Shown here: positions 1-7,345 of the stretch, piece by piece
Numbering within the stretch: position 1 is the first letter of the stretch
Layout: every line of letters starts with the position of its first letter
Assembly (NCBI GenBank): GCA_028818385.1
Contig: JAPPNY010000040.1
Coordinates: forward strand, 1 to 30,173
From: Spirochaetaceae bacterium
GTDB taxonomy: Bacteria > Spirochaetota > Spirochaetia > SZUA-6 > Bin103
Direction: 5' to 3'
DNA length: 30,173 bases
Notes under the pieces: model-generated
The model's input: only the letters and a program-made list of their open reading frames with translations
Told to the model about the DNA's origin: nothing
The model's database searches: none
Position numbers and translations under genes: made by a program

Positions 1-1
1 G

Positions 2-412
2 ATCGAGGCGCGGGCGCCGGAGATCACGGTGTCCAGCTTCATGGACCGCCACGAGACAGGCGCCTGGGGGCTGTTCGGCGGCCAGCAGGGACGCCCGGGA
101 GCGCTGCGCATCCGCCGGGACGGCGACGATTCCTGGCGCACCTTCAGCGAAGCGTTCGGCACCGTGTCGCCCAACAAGTTCGCGGACATCCGGGTGCAAG
201 GCGGCGATCGCATCGAGATCGTCAGTCCCGGCGGCGGCGGGTACGGGCCGCCGGCGGAGCGCGACCCCGAGCTGGTGTGCGAGGAGGTACGCGACGGGGT
301 GCTCGGCCCGGATCAGGCGCGCGAGGTGTACGGAGTGGTGCTGGCGCGGGACGCCGACGGCGGCTGGCGCGTCGACGCGCCGGCAACGGCGCAGCTACGC
401 TCGGAACCGTGA
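2..412 (+). CDS. Hydantoinase B / oxoprolinase family protein, C-terminal part (5' end outside window)
   Basis: This is the C-terminal 136 residues of a hydantoinase B-type subunit. With HyuA, that family performs ATP-dependent hydrolysis of cyclic amides (hydantoins, 5-oxoproline). The reading frame is open from base 2, so the gene begins upstream of the window. Family hallmarks seen are RAPEITVSSFMDRH, GLFGGQQGRPG, and the glycine-rich SPGGGGYGPP followed by ERDPELV and DQAREVYGVVL, the usual end of HyuB. The stop TGA at 410-412 overlaps the GTG start of the next gene (GTGA), so the two are probably translationally coupled. The exact substrate cannot be inferred from this fragment. The family call is firm. 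Confidence 0.9.
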   Translation: MEARAPEITVSSFMDRHETGAWGLFGGQQGRPGALRIRRDGDDSWRTFSEAFGTVSPNKFADIRVQGGDRIEIVSPGGGGYGPPAERDPELVCEEVRDGVLGPDQAREVYGVVLARDADGGWRVDAPATAQLRSEP

Positions 413-675
413 GCGCCGCCGACGGGCACGCCGCCGAGGGACACGCCGCCGAGGGACACTGGGAGCCGGTCCCCGACGCGCTGTACGCCACCACCACCGC
501 GCGCTGCGACCTGTGCGGGAAGATGATCGTCGGCCGTCTCTGGCGAGCGCGGCACGGCGAGCGTCGCTTGAGCTTCTGCGACCGCCGCTGCCAGCGCACG
601 TGGCTGGAATATTGGCTGCCGCGCTACGGCGGCGCCGAACCCGCCGCAGACAGCACCCGCGACGCGTCCGGATAG
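409..675 (+). CDS. Small zinc-finger-like protein coupled to hydantoinase B
   Basis: An 88-residue protein is read from GTG at 409-411, which overlaps the upstream TGA by four bases. The N-terminus carries a short repeat (GHAAE twice, then GH). The core has CDLC near residue 33 and FCDRRC about 20 residues later, followed by QRTWLEYWLPRYG. The C-x2-C plus C-x3-C arrangement suggests one structural zinc site of a treble-clef or FCS/MYM kind. I do not recognise a named family. The overlap suggests it is made together with the hydantoinase subunit, perhaps as an assembly or metal-handling partner (inference). The frame stays open upstream to 277, but that part lies inside hyuB, so the GTG at 409 is preferred. 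Confidence 0.65.
   Translation: MSAADGHAAEGHAAEGHWEPVPDALYATTTARCDLCGKMIVGRLWRARHGERRLSFCDRRCQRTWLEYWLPRYGGAEPAADSTRDASG
424..459 (+). repeat. 15-bp tandem repeat, 2.4 copies, in the zinc-finger gene
   Basis: GGGCACGCCGCCGAG (424-438) is followed by GGACACGCCGCCGAG (439-453) and a partial GGACAC (454-459). In frame it encodes Gly-His-Ala-Ala-Glu repeats at the N-terminus of the small protein. The unit is a multiple of three, so copy changes would lengthen or shorten the tail without a frameshift. Confidence 0.85.
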
Positions 676-710
676 GGACCGTTCGGCCGGCGAGGGCAAA
701 CGCGCCGTCT

Positions 711-738
711 TTGGCTTCGCCGCGCGGGTCGCTATGCT
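711..738 (+). promoter_or_regulatory. Putative promoter of the MDR dehydrogenase, probably leaderless
   Basis: A -35-like TTGGCT (711-716) and a -10-like TATGCT (733-738) are separated by 16 nt. The ATG at 746 follows the -10 after only 7 nt, so the predicted transcript would start at or very near the start codon. No Shine-Dalgarno motif is seen before 746. Each hexamer matches the sigma-70 consensus at four of six bases, so this is a prediction from spacing and pattern. Confidence 0.45.
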
Positions 739-745
739 CGGCTTC

Positions 746-1792
746 ATGAAAGCGGTCCTGTACGAGAAGCCGTGGGCGATGCGCGTCGTCGATCTGCCGC
801 AGCCCGAGCCCCGCGACGGCGAAGTGCTGCTGGCGGTCGACGCGGTCGGCATCTGCGGCAGCGACGTGCACGGCTTCACCGGTGAGAGCGGCCGACGCGC
901 GCCCGACATGGTCATGGGACACGAGGTCGGCGCCCGCGTCGCGGCGCTGGGTCCCGGCGCCGGCGGGCCGCCGGTGGGCACGCCGGTCGCCCTGTACAAC
1001 ATCATCGCCGACCATGCTCCGAGCCCGGAGGAGGGCGATCCGAGCTTCCTGAACAAGCAGATAATCGGCGTCAATCTCTCCCGCCGCGGGGCGATGGCCG
1101 AGTACGTCACGGTCCCCGCGGGCAACGCCATCCCCATCCCCTCCGGGGTGGGGCCGGACATCGCGGCGCTGGCCGAGCCGGCGGCGGTGACCGGCCATGC
1201 GTTCGACCGCCTTGCCGCCCACGACCGCCGCCCCGGACCGCTGGCCATACTGGGCGCCGGCACCATCGGCCTGTGCGCGGCCACGGTCGGCCACCTGCGG
1301 GGCTTCGACCCGATCGTCGTGCTGGACACGGTGGCGGACAAGGCGCAGGCGGCCTCGGCCTTCGACGCACAGCCCTATCACCTGCAGGCGGGCGAGGAGC
1401 CTGCGGCTACCTCCGCGGCGGTGGAGGCCGCACTCGGCGGTCGCCCCGGGGTGGTGATCGACGCCGTCGGCACCGGCCCGTCGTTCACGCTCGCGTTCCA
1501 GCTCTGCCGGCCCGACGCCACGCTGCTGGCCATCGGCAACCTGGCACGGGAGGTGAGCCTGCCGCTGCAGGACCTGGTCTCAGACGAAGTCACGGTCGTC
1601 GGCAGCTACGGCTTCGACCGCGCATCGTTCCAGGCGAGCGTCGATGCGCTGCCGCAGCTCGCCGGCCGGCTGGCCACCTTCATCGAGGCGCGGTGTACGC
1701 TGGACGACGTGCCGGAGGTGATGACCGCGCTGGCGCGCGGCGAGCGCCAGGAGCGCAAGGTGATCATCGATGTCGCCGGTGCGGAGGGTTGA
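746..1792 (+). CDS. Zinc-dependent alcohol/polyol dehydrogenase (MDR superfamily)
   Basis: A 348-residue medium-chain dehydrogenase that probably oxidises a sugar alcohol or secondary alcohol with NAD(P). The catalytic zinc site is visible: Cys37 in GICGSD, His59-Glu60 in MGHE, and Glu144 in LAEP. The nucleotide-binding loop GAGTIG is at 170-175, with Asp194 ending the next strand, which favours NAD. The four-cysteine structural-zinc lobe of classical members is absent; residues 85-115 have no cysteine. An in-frame ATG at 734 exists, but 746 gives the family-typical MKAVLYEKP start and fits the promoter. It is followed after 5 bp by a Gfo/Idh/MocA oxidoreductase, so the pair probably serves one carbohydrate or inositol-like pathway. 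Confidence 0.88.
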   Translation: MKAVLYEKPWAMRVVDLPQPEPRDGEVLLAVDAVGICGSDVHGFTGESGRRAPDMVMGHEVGARVAALGPGAGGPPVGTPVALYNIIADHAPSPEEGDPSFLNKQIIGVNLSRRGAMAEYVTVPAGNAIPIPSGVGPDIAALAEPAAVTGHAFDRLAAHDRRPGPLAILGAGTIGLCAATVGHLRGFDPIVVLDTVADKAQAASAFDAQPYHLQAGEEPAATSAAVEAALGGRPGVVIDAVGTGPSFTLAFQLCRPDATLLAIGNLAREVSLPLQDLVSDEVTVVGSYGFDRASFQASVDALPQLAGRLATFIEARCTLDDVPEVMTALARGERQERKVIIDVAGAEG

Positions 1793-1797
1793 GGAGC

Positions 1798-2736
1798 ATG
1801 AAAGAGACACGCGCAGCCCTGATCGGCTGCGGCGGACGGGGGCGCGGCCACGCGCGACACATCGCCGCGATCGACGGAGCCGTGATGACGGCGGTGTGCG
1901 ACTTGGACGAGACACGCCGAAACGCCGCGGCCGAGGAGCTTGGCGGCGTTGCCACCTATGCGGCGCCGGAGCGGATGCTCGAATCCGAGTCCCCGGACGC
2001 CGTGGTCGTCGCGGTGCCCCCGGAGTTCAACGCTCCCGTTGCGCAGATCTGCCTGGAGGCCGGCGTCCACACCCTGCTGGAGAAGCCCCCCGGACTCCAC
2101 GTGTCACAGACGCGTGCCCTTCTGGAAATCTCCGAGCGCACCGGCGCCCGCTGCATGGTCGGCCTCAACCGCCGCTTCAACCCGGCGATCCGCGAGGCGA
2201 AACGGCTGATCTGCGAGCGCGGCCCGCTGACCACCATCGTCGGCGAGTTCCACAAGAACCTGGTCGACATCGAGGAACGTGGCATCCTGAAGCCGCCGGT
2301 GCTCGACCGGTACTTCTACGAGACCCCCGTGCATGCGCTGGACTGCGTGCGCGCCCTGGCCGACTCCCCGGTTGCGGAGGTGCACAGCTTGTCCGGGAGC
2401 TTCTTCTCCGGGTACCGCGACGTATATGGGGGACTTATCCTGTTCGAGAGCGGCTGCGTCGCCCACCTGATCGCCAACGTCACCGCCGGCGCCCGGCTGG
2501 AGCGCTACGAGATGCACGGCCGCAGCGCTTCCGCCTACCTGGAAGGCGTGCGCAGCGGCCAAGTGATCATCGACGGGCAGGTCACGGAGCTCACCTGCTC
2601 CGGCGATGAAAGCAGCCGCGAACAGAACCGCTACTTCATCGACCGCGTGCGCGACGGCCGCCCGTTCGGCCCCCCCGCGTGCGACCTGCATGAAGCGATC
2701 CTGTCCATGGAGCTGATCGACCGCCTGTTCGGCTGA
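1798..2736 (+). CDS. Gfo/Idh/MocA family oxidoreductase
   Basis: A 312-residue NAD(P)-dependent oxidoreductase of the glucose-fructose oxidoreductase/inositol dehydrogenase family. It has an N-terminal Rossmann fold with GCGGRG at residues 10-15, the family motif EKPP at 95-98 whose lysine contacts substrate and cofactor, and the motif HALDCVRAL with His179 and Asp182. The C-terminal alpha/beta domain runs to residue 312. The ATG at 1798 lies five bases after the upstream stop, with GGAGG at 1783-1787 as a possible ribosome site. The frame is open upstream only as a shadow inside the dehydrogenase. It probably acts on the same sugar or polyol as its neighbour; the substrate is not identifiable. 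Confidence 0.9.
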   Translation: MKETRAALIGCGGRGRGHARHIAAIDGAVMTAVCDLDETRRNAAAEELGGVATYAAPERMLESESPDAVVVAVPPEFNAPVAQICLEAGVHTLLEKPPGLHVSQTRALLEISERTGARCMVGLNRRFNPAIREAKRLICERGPLTTIVGEFHKNLVDIEERGILKPPVLDRYFYETPVHALDCVRALADSPVAEVHSLSGSFFSGYRDVYGGLILFESGCVAHLIANVTAGARLERYEMHGRSASAYLEGVRSGQVIIDGQVTELTCSGDESSREQNRYFIDRVRDGRPFGPPACDLHEAILSMELIDRLFG

Positions 2737-2753
2737 GCGCCCTCCGCACGTTT

Positions 2754-2795
2754 TTCGGACGTATTTCTGCCATTTACTCCATAAAAACGTCCGAA
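2754..2795. promoter_or_regulatory. 9-bp perfect inverted repeat between oxidoreductase and ATPase genes
   Basis: TTCGGACGT (2754-2762) and ACGTCCGAA (2787-2795) form a perfect inverted repeat with a 24-base AT-rich spacer. A second overlapping pair exists: ACGTTTTT (2748-2755) with AAAAACGT (2783-2790). The site lies 17 bp after the oxidoreductase stop and 39 bp before the ATPase start. It could be an operator for the ATPase gene or a long-loop transcription stop. No clean U-tract follows the right arm, which argues against an ordinary intrinsic terminator. Confidence 0.5.
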
Positions 2796-2834
2796 TGATC
2801 GCCAGATCCGGTCGTTCCGGTCTAAGGTTGCCCC

Positions 2835-4154
2835 ATGCGACGCGACGCCTACGACCGCCTGCTCACCTGGAAGCGAGCGCCGGGACGCAAGCCGCTGGTC
2901 ATGCGCGGCGCACGGCAGACCGGCAAGACCTACCTGCTGCAGGCATTCGGCAGGGAGGAGTACGCGGCGACCCACTACTTCAACTTCGAGAGGACGCCCG
3001 ACCTGGCCGGTTTCTTCGAGCGCGATCTCGATCCCGCGCGCATCGTTCGCGACCTCTCCATCTTCGCGGACGAGCGAATCCTTCCCGCGCGTTCGCTGAT
3101 CATCTTCGACGAGATCCAGGCCTGCAACGCCGCCCTGAACGCCCTGAAGTACTTCGCCGAGGACGCCGGGCAGTACCACGTCGCCGCCGCCGGCTCCCTC
3201 CTCGGGGTCACGCTTTCCACGCCGCGATCGTTCCCGGTGGGCAAGGTGGACTTCGTCGATCTGCATCCGATGACCTTCCCGGAGTTCCTCGATGCGCTCG
3301 GCGAGGGACGCTACCGCGGTGTCGTCGAAGACCATGCCGAACCGGTGCCGTTTCCCGAGCCATTCCACCGCGCCCTGATCGATCTGCTCCGCGCCTACTA
3401 CTTCGTCGGCGGCATGCCCGAGGTCGTCGCCCACTACGCGGCCGACCGGGATGTGGCCGCCGTCCGGGCCGTCCAGCAGGCGATCGTGGATGCCTACGTG
3501 CTCGACTTCGCCAAGCACGCGGCGGCGCAGCAGGTCGCGCGGATCATCGCCATATGGGAGTCACTGCCGAGGCACCTGTCCCGCGAGAACAAGAAGTTCA
3601 TCTTCTCCGCCATCCACAAGAGCGCCCGGGCCCGCGACTATGAGGATGCGCTCGTGTGGCTGGAGCGCGCCGGCCTGATCCATCGGGCGTTCGCGGTCGA
3701 GACCGCGCGCCTGCCCGTGCGCGGTCATGCGGACCGCCGATCGTTCAAGGTGTACGCGCTGGACGTCGGGCTGCTCGGCGCGCTCGCGAACACCGCCCCC
3801 CAGTTGATGGCTCACCGCGATCGCCTGTTCGCGGAGTATCGCGGCGCGCTGGTCGAGAACTACGTCGCGCAGCAACTCATCGCCTCGTCGGCGGGCGAGC
3901 TTCACTACTGGCGCAGCTCCGGGGGCAAGGCCGAGGTGGACTTCCTGCTGGAACGGGACGGAGAGATCCTGCCGCTGGAGGTGAAGGCCGGCGTGAACCC
4001 CAAGAGCAAGAGCCTGCGGTCGTTCGACGCCCGGTTCGCCCCGCCCCTGCTGGTCCGCAGCACCCTGTTGAACCTCAAGAGGGACGGTCGGGTGCTGAAT
4101 GTTCCCCTCTACGCCGTTCCCGATGGACTGCGCTTCACCCGGACCCCGGGATAA
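2835..4154 (+). CDS. AAA-family ATPase with C-terminal DUF4143
   Basis: A 439-residue ATPase of the AAA_14/DUF4143 type, a widespread accessory family of unsettled role, often suspected to be toxin- or defence-related. Walker A is GARQTGKT at residues 25-32, and Walker B is LIIFDE with Asp92-Glu93. AAAGSLLG near residue 119 is the sensor region. The C-terminal third has EVDFLLERDG followed by ILPLEVKAG, the Asp...Glu-x-Lys signature of a restriction-endonuclease-like fold found in DUF4143. It is a single gene, downstream of an inverted repeat and convergent with the SMP-30 gene 11 bp away. Such genes are commonly mobile between genomes; no flanking element is seen here. Confidence 0.88.
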   Translation: MRRDAYDRLLTWKRAPGRKPLVMRGARQTGKTYLLQAFGREEYAATHYFNFERTPDLAGFFERDLDPARIVRDLSIFADERILPARSLIIFDEIQACNAALNALKYFAEDAGQYHVAAAGSLLGVTLSTPRSFPVGKVDFVDLHPMTFPEFLDALGEGRYRGVVEDHAEPVPFPEPFHRALIDLLRAYYFVGGMPEVVAHYAADRDVAAVRAVQQAIVDAYVLDFAKHAAAQQVARIIAIWESLPRHLSRENKKFIFSAIHKSARARDYEDALVWLERAGLIHRAFAVETARLPVRGHADRRSFKVYALDVGLLGALANTAPQLMAHRDRLFAEYRGALVENYVAQQLIASSAGELHYWRSSGGKAEVDFLLERDGEILPLEVKAGVNPKSKSLRSFDARFAPPLLVRSTLLNLKRDGRVLNVPLYAVPDGLRFTRTPG

Positions 4155-4165
4155 CGGAACCCCGC

Positions 4166-5029
4166 TCAGCCTTCGGCGCGTAATCCCGAGTCGGCCACGC
4201 GGTACAGCTCGCCTCCGAAGAAGGTGACGTAGAGGTCGGTCAGGTCGGGGCCGCCGAAGGTGCAGTTGGTGGGCCGGTCGGCCGGCGTGGGATGAGTCGA
4301 GAGGGGAAGCCCCTTGGCGTCGAACACGTAGATCGCCGGCCCGGGGCCGCGCTCCTGGTGCCCGGCGGTGGCCACGATCAGCCCGCCGTCTGCCCGGCAC
4401 ATGCCGTCGACGCCGCGGCCGGCGCCGAAGTCGTGCAGCAGCGTGTAGTCGCCCAGGCTACCGTCGGCCTGGATGGGATAGGCGCGGAGCTGGCGCCGCT
4501 GGTCGAGGCGGCGCGGGCTCTCGGCCACGTACAGGATCGACTGGTCGGCCGACAGCAGCACGCCGTTGGGGCGGTTGGTGTCGGTGGTGACCTCGATGAC
4601 CGTCCACCCCGAGCCTGCCGGGTCGCAGCGGTACACCGACTCGCGCGCCTGCGCGAGCGGGCGCTCGCCGTAGTTGGGGTCGCTGAACCAGACCCTGCCG
4701 GCGGCGTCCACGGCCAGGTCGTTGGGCTCGTTGAAAGGCGCGCCGGCATGCGCGTCGGCAATCACCTCGGTCGGCTGTCCGGCAGCGTAGCGGACCACGC
4801 GCCGCGCGATGCCCTCGCAGGCGTAGTAGCGGCCGGCGGCGTCGAAGATCGTGCCGTTGGCGCCGCCGGTCGACTCCCGCCACACCTCGCGACGACCGTC
4901 GGCAGGTGTGTAGCGCCACAGCCGGTTCGCTTCGATCTCCGTGTAGCGCATCCCCTCGCCGTCCCAGGCCGGCCCCTCGGTGATCACGTCGTGCCTGGCG
5001 ATCAGTTCCCACGTCCACGTGTCCGTCAT
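4166..5029 (-). CDS. SMP-30/gluconolactonase family lactonase
   Basis: A 287-residue six-bladed propeller hydrolase of the SMP-30/LRE family, which opens sugar lactones such as gluconolactone using a divalent metal. The expected metal and substrate residues are all present at spacing close to the mammalian protein: Glu18 (ITEGPAW), Asn103 (NEPNDLAVD), Asn155 (RPNGV) and Asp208 (VDGM). There is no signal peptide, so it is cytoplasmic. Its ATG overlaps the stop of the upstream CotH gene by four bases (ATGA), with GGAGG at 5034-5038 as ribosome site. A sugar-lactone role agrees with the nearby dehydrogenase pair. The exact substrate is open. Confidence 0.9.
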   Translation of the reverse strand: MTDTWTWELIARHDVITEGPAWDGEGMRYTEIEANRLWRYTPADGRREVWRESTGGANGTIFDAAGRYYACEGIARRVVRYAAGQPTEVIADAHAGAPFNEPNDLAVDAAGRVWFSDPNYGERPLAQARESVYRCDPAGSGWTVIEVTTDTNRPNGVLLSADQSILYVAESPRRLDQRRQLRAYPIQADGSLGDYTLLHDFGAGRGVDGMCRADGGLIVATAGHQERGPGPAIYVFDAKGLPLSTHPTPADRPTNCTFGGPDLTDLYVTFFGGELYRVADSGLRAEG

Positions 5030-7218
5030 CTTCCCTCCTCGGCCTGATTCGGAGCCCCCGGCGTGGGCGTGCTCACGGTCCGAAATTCGCCCCTGGCGTC
5101 CGGCAGCCGGGCGAAGCTGGTGCCGGCGTCGGCCTGACCCTCGTCCCAGTCGACCGCCGCGGCCAGGGCGCCGGCGGCCGTCCAGACGCCGAGCTCCTCA
5201 TCCTTGCCCAGGGCAAAGCCGGGCCAGCCGTCCTTGTCCAGCTCCACCCGGAGATAGCCACCCGCCGGGATCACGAGGTCCGCCGGGAACGGGACGCGCT
5301 TGCCGGCGTCCTTCAGGTCGTCGGCGATCACGAAGTCCGCCAGGGCAAGGTCGGCATCGGCAGCATTGTACAGCTCCACCCAGTCGAGCGGGTCGCCCTG
5401 TGCGGCGACCTCGTTGATGACCAGGCCGGCGTCGATTTCCAGGCCGGCCTCCGGGGCGGCAGCGCGTTCCTCCACGGGTGGAGCGCCGAACCCGAAGGCG
5501 CCGGAGAGCCGGCCCGAGATCACCGCCCCCCGTTCCGTATCGGCCGCGGCCAGCTCCAGCGTGCCCGCCACGATCGGGACGTACGCTTCCGGGGCGGCGG
5601 CGCCCGGCGGCATCGTCCATTGGACGCCGCCGACTCCGCCTTCGCCGATCGTCAGCTCGGTTCCGGCGGACAGCAGCTCGACCGGAAGCCACACGGTGAA
5701 TCCCTCGATGGAGAAGTCCGCCTCCAGCCTCATCACGGACAGGAACGCGCCGTCCTCGAGTCCGACTTCCGCCGCTTCTTCAGCGTTCGCGAGGCCGGCG
5801 GTCGCCCCCGCCGTCCCCGGCGGCTGGTCGGTCCCGTCCACGGCCAGGCTGGTGATCGTGCCGGTCTCGAACGGATTGGGGCTGTCCTTCGTCCCCCAGG
5901 TGGTCTTGAACGCCACCTCGAACGTCGTGGCCCCGCTGCCCTCGCCCCAGCACACGTCGGCCGCGTCGACCAGCGGCCAGGGCCAGTCCGGCGGCTCGGG
6001 CTCCAGATCCGCCAACAGCTCGCCGCGCCGCTTGAGGATAAAGCGCCGCACCCGGACGGTGTCGTCGGCTGCCTCCTCGCGCGCTTCGGGGGATGCGTGG
6101 GCCTGCACGATGGCCGCCAGCTCGCCGGCGCTGCGCAGCAGCTCCTCCTCGTTCCAGGCGGTGTCCAGCAGTTCGCGGAGGCGGCCGGCGTACGCCGCGC
6201 GTCCGGTCTCGTCCCGGTACAGGCGATGCGCCAGGACGCCGTGGGCGTTCACCGACGGCGGCGACACGAAGTCGTCGAACGGGACGTCGGTCGTTTCGAA
6301 CACGGCGTCCACGCCCCAGGGGATGAACACGAAGCGTCCGTCCGGCTCCCGGTAGAATTGGTAGTTGTTGCGATTGCCGGCGTACCCGTCCCAGTGGCCG
6401 ACCAGCACCTCGGTCGCCCAGAACGACAGGAACCGGTCGACGTCGACGATGGCATCCAGCGCCGCCAGGCCGGCGGGGGAGGGATCCTGCAGCGCGGCGA
6501 TGACGGCGTCGATGTCCGACCAGTCGTCCTCGGCCTCGTTCGTCTTCTTCTCGAAGGTCCCGCGCCAGCCGGGATCGAAGTCACTGAGGGTGCCTTCGTA
6601 CAGGTTGCCCGCGGCGCTGGCGAAGTGGCGCGCCAGGAACGGCGGCTTGATCTCCTCGACATGCACGTAGAGGCCCAGGTCGGCGCCGTTCACGGTCACC
6701 GTGGCGAAGTTGCAGCGCGGCGACGGCAGCCCGGCGTCGGCGAACACCTGGTAGGCCAGACAGGTGCTGATCATCGACGCGTCCTGCAGGCTGTTGTTGA
6801 GGGTCATGCGGTCGATCGCGCCGCCGAGCAGGCGGCCGTCCACGTACTTGTCGAAGCGCAGCTTGAGCGACGGCTTCTCGGTGCTGAGCGAGCCGAAGAA
6901 CCCCTTCTTGCGGACACCGACCTCGGCGTAGGGCGCGCCGTCCACGGTCACCGTGGCCTCGAACCAGGTGAAGATCTCCTCCACGGGCTCGGCCAGGCAG
7001 TCGTCGCCCCCCAGGATGTCCTGCAGGGTGCGTGTCTGGGCGCTCAGGTCTTCCCAGTCCGCCTGCACCATCTCGATGGCGATGTCCAGCACGTGCTCGC
7101 GCGCGAACCAGGGAACGCGTGGGTCCGGGTCCGCGCCCGTTTGCGCCGCCGCACGGGCGCCGGCAACGAGCAGGCAGACGCAGCACAGGGCGGCGCATCG
7201 TCCGGTCAATCGACCCAT
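5026..7218 (-). CDS. Secreted CotH-kinase-like protein with C-terminal lamin-tail domain
   Basis: A 730-residue exported protein. An N-terminal hydrophobic segment (about residues 8-24), ending in an Ala-rich cleavage region (ARAAAQ), is a Sec signal peptide. Residues about 35-370 match the CotH family, whose spore-coat member CotH is an atypical protein kinase. Visible motifs are the KKGFFGS loop, GLYVHVEEIKPPF, and DGYAGNRNNYQFY followed by FIPWGVDAVF, the conserved Asp-rich core. The last about 120 residues contain INEVAAQGDPLDWVELYN and a PTPGAPN end, typical of a lamin-tail (LTD) Ig-like domain used in extracellular proteins. A GAGG ribosome site lies 6 nt before the ATG at 7218. It probably modifies or binds cell-surface material; its partner is unknown. 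It is co-transcribed with the lactonase. Confidence 0.87.
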   Translation of the reverse strand: MGRLTGRCAALCCVCLLVAGARAAAQTGADPDPRVPWFAREHVLDIAIEMVQADWEDLSAQTRTLQDILGGDDCLAEPVEEIFTWFEATVTVDGAPYAEVGVRKKGFFGSLSTEKPSLKLRFDKYVDGRLLGGAIDRMTLNNSLQDASMISTCLAYQVFADAGLPSPRCNFATVTVNGADLGLYVHVEEIKPPFLARHFASAAGNLYEGTLSDFDPGWRGTFEKKTNEAEDDWSDIDAVIAALQDPSPAGLAALDAIVDVDRFLSFWATEVLVGHWDGYAGNRNNYQFYREPDGRFVFIPWGVDAVFETTDVPFDDFVSPPSVNAHGVLAHRLYRDETGRAAYAGRLRELLDTAWNEEELLRSAGELAAIVQAHASPEAREEAADDTVRVRRFILKRRGELLADLEPEPPDWPWPLVDAADVCWGEGSGATTFEVAFKTTWGTKDSPNPFETGTITSLAVDGTDQPPGTAGATAGLANAEEAAEVGLEDGAFLSVMRLEADFSIEGFTVWLPVELLSAGTELTIGEGGVGGVQWTMPPGAAAPEAYVPIVAGTLELAAADTERGAVISGRLSGAFGFGAPPVEERAAAPEAGLEIDAGLVINEVAAQGDPLDWVELYNAADADLALADFVIADDLKDAGKRVPFPADLVIPAGGYLRVELDKDGWPGFALGKDEELGVWTAAGALAAAVDWDEGQADAGTSFARLPDARGEFRTVSTPTPGAPNQAEEGR

Positions 7219-7306
7219 GGATGTCCTCAGGTGATGAACTCGAAGATGGTCACGATGGTGGCGCTGCAGATCGGCGGCCCCGCGCCATGCCCACCTCGCT
7301 CATACC

Positions 7307-7345
7307 ATACCCTCATGCCATACCGTCGTGCCATTCCGTCATGCC
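7307..7345 (+). repeat. 13-bp tandem repeat, three copies, upstream of the LarA gene
   Basis: Three adjacent 13-bp units: ATACCCTCATGCC (7307-7319), ATACCGTCGTGCC (7320-7332) and ATTCCGTCATGCC (7333-7345). They lie in the divergent region between the CotH and LarA genes and reach the ATG at 7341. They could be an operator array or neutral slippage repeats; nothing else in the sequence decides. Confidence 0.75.
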
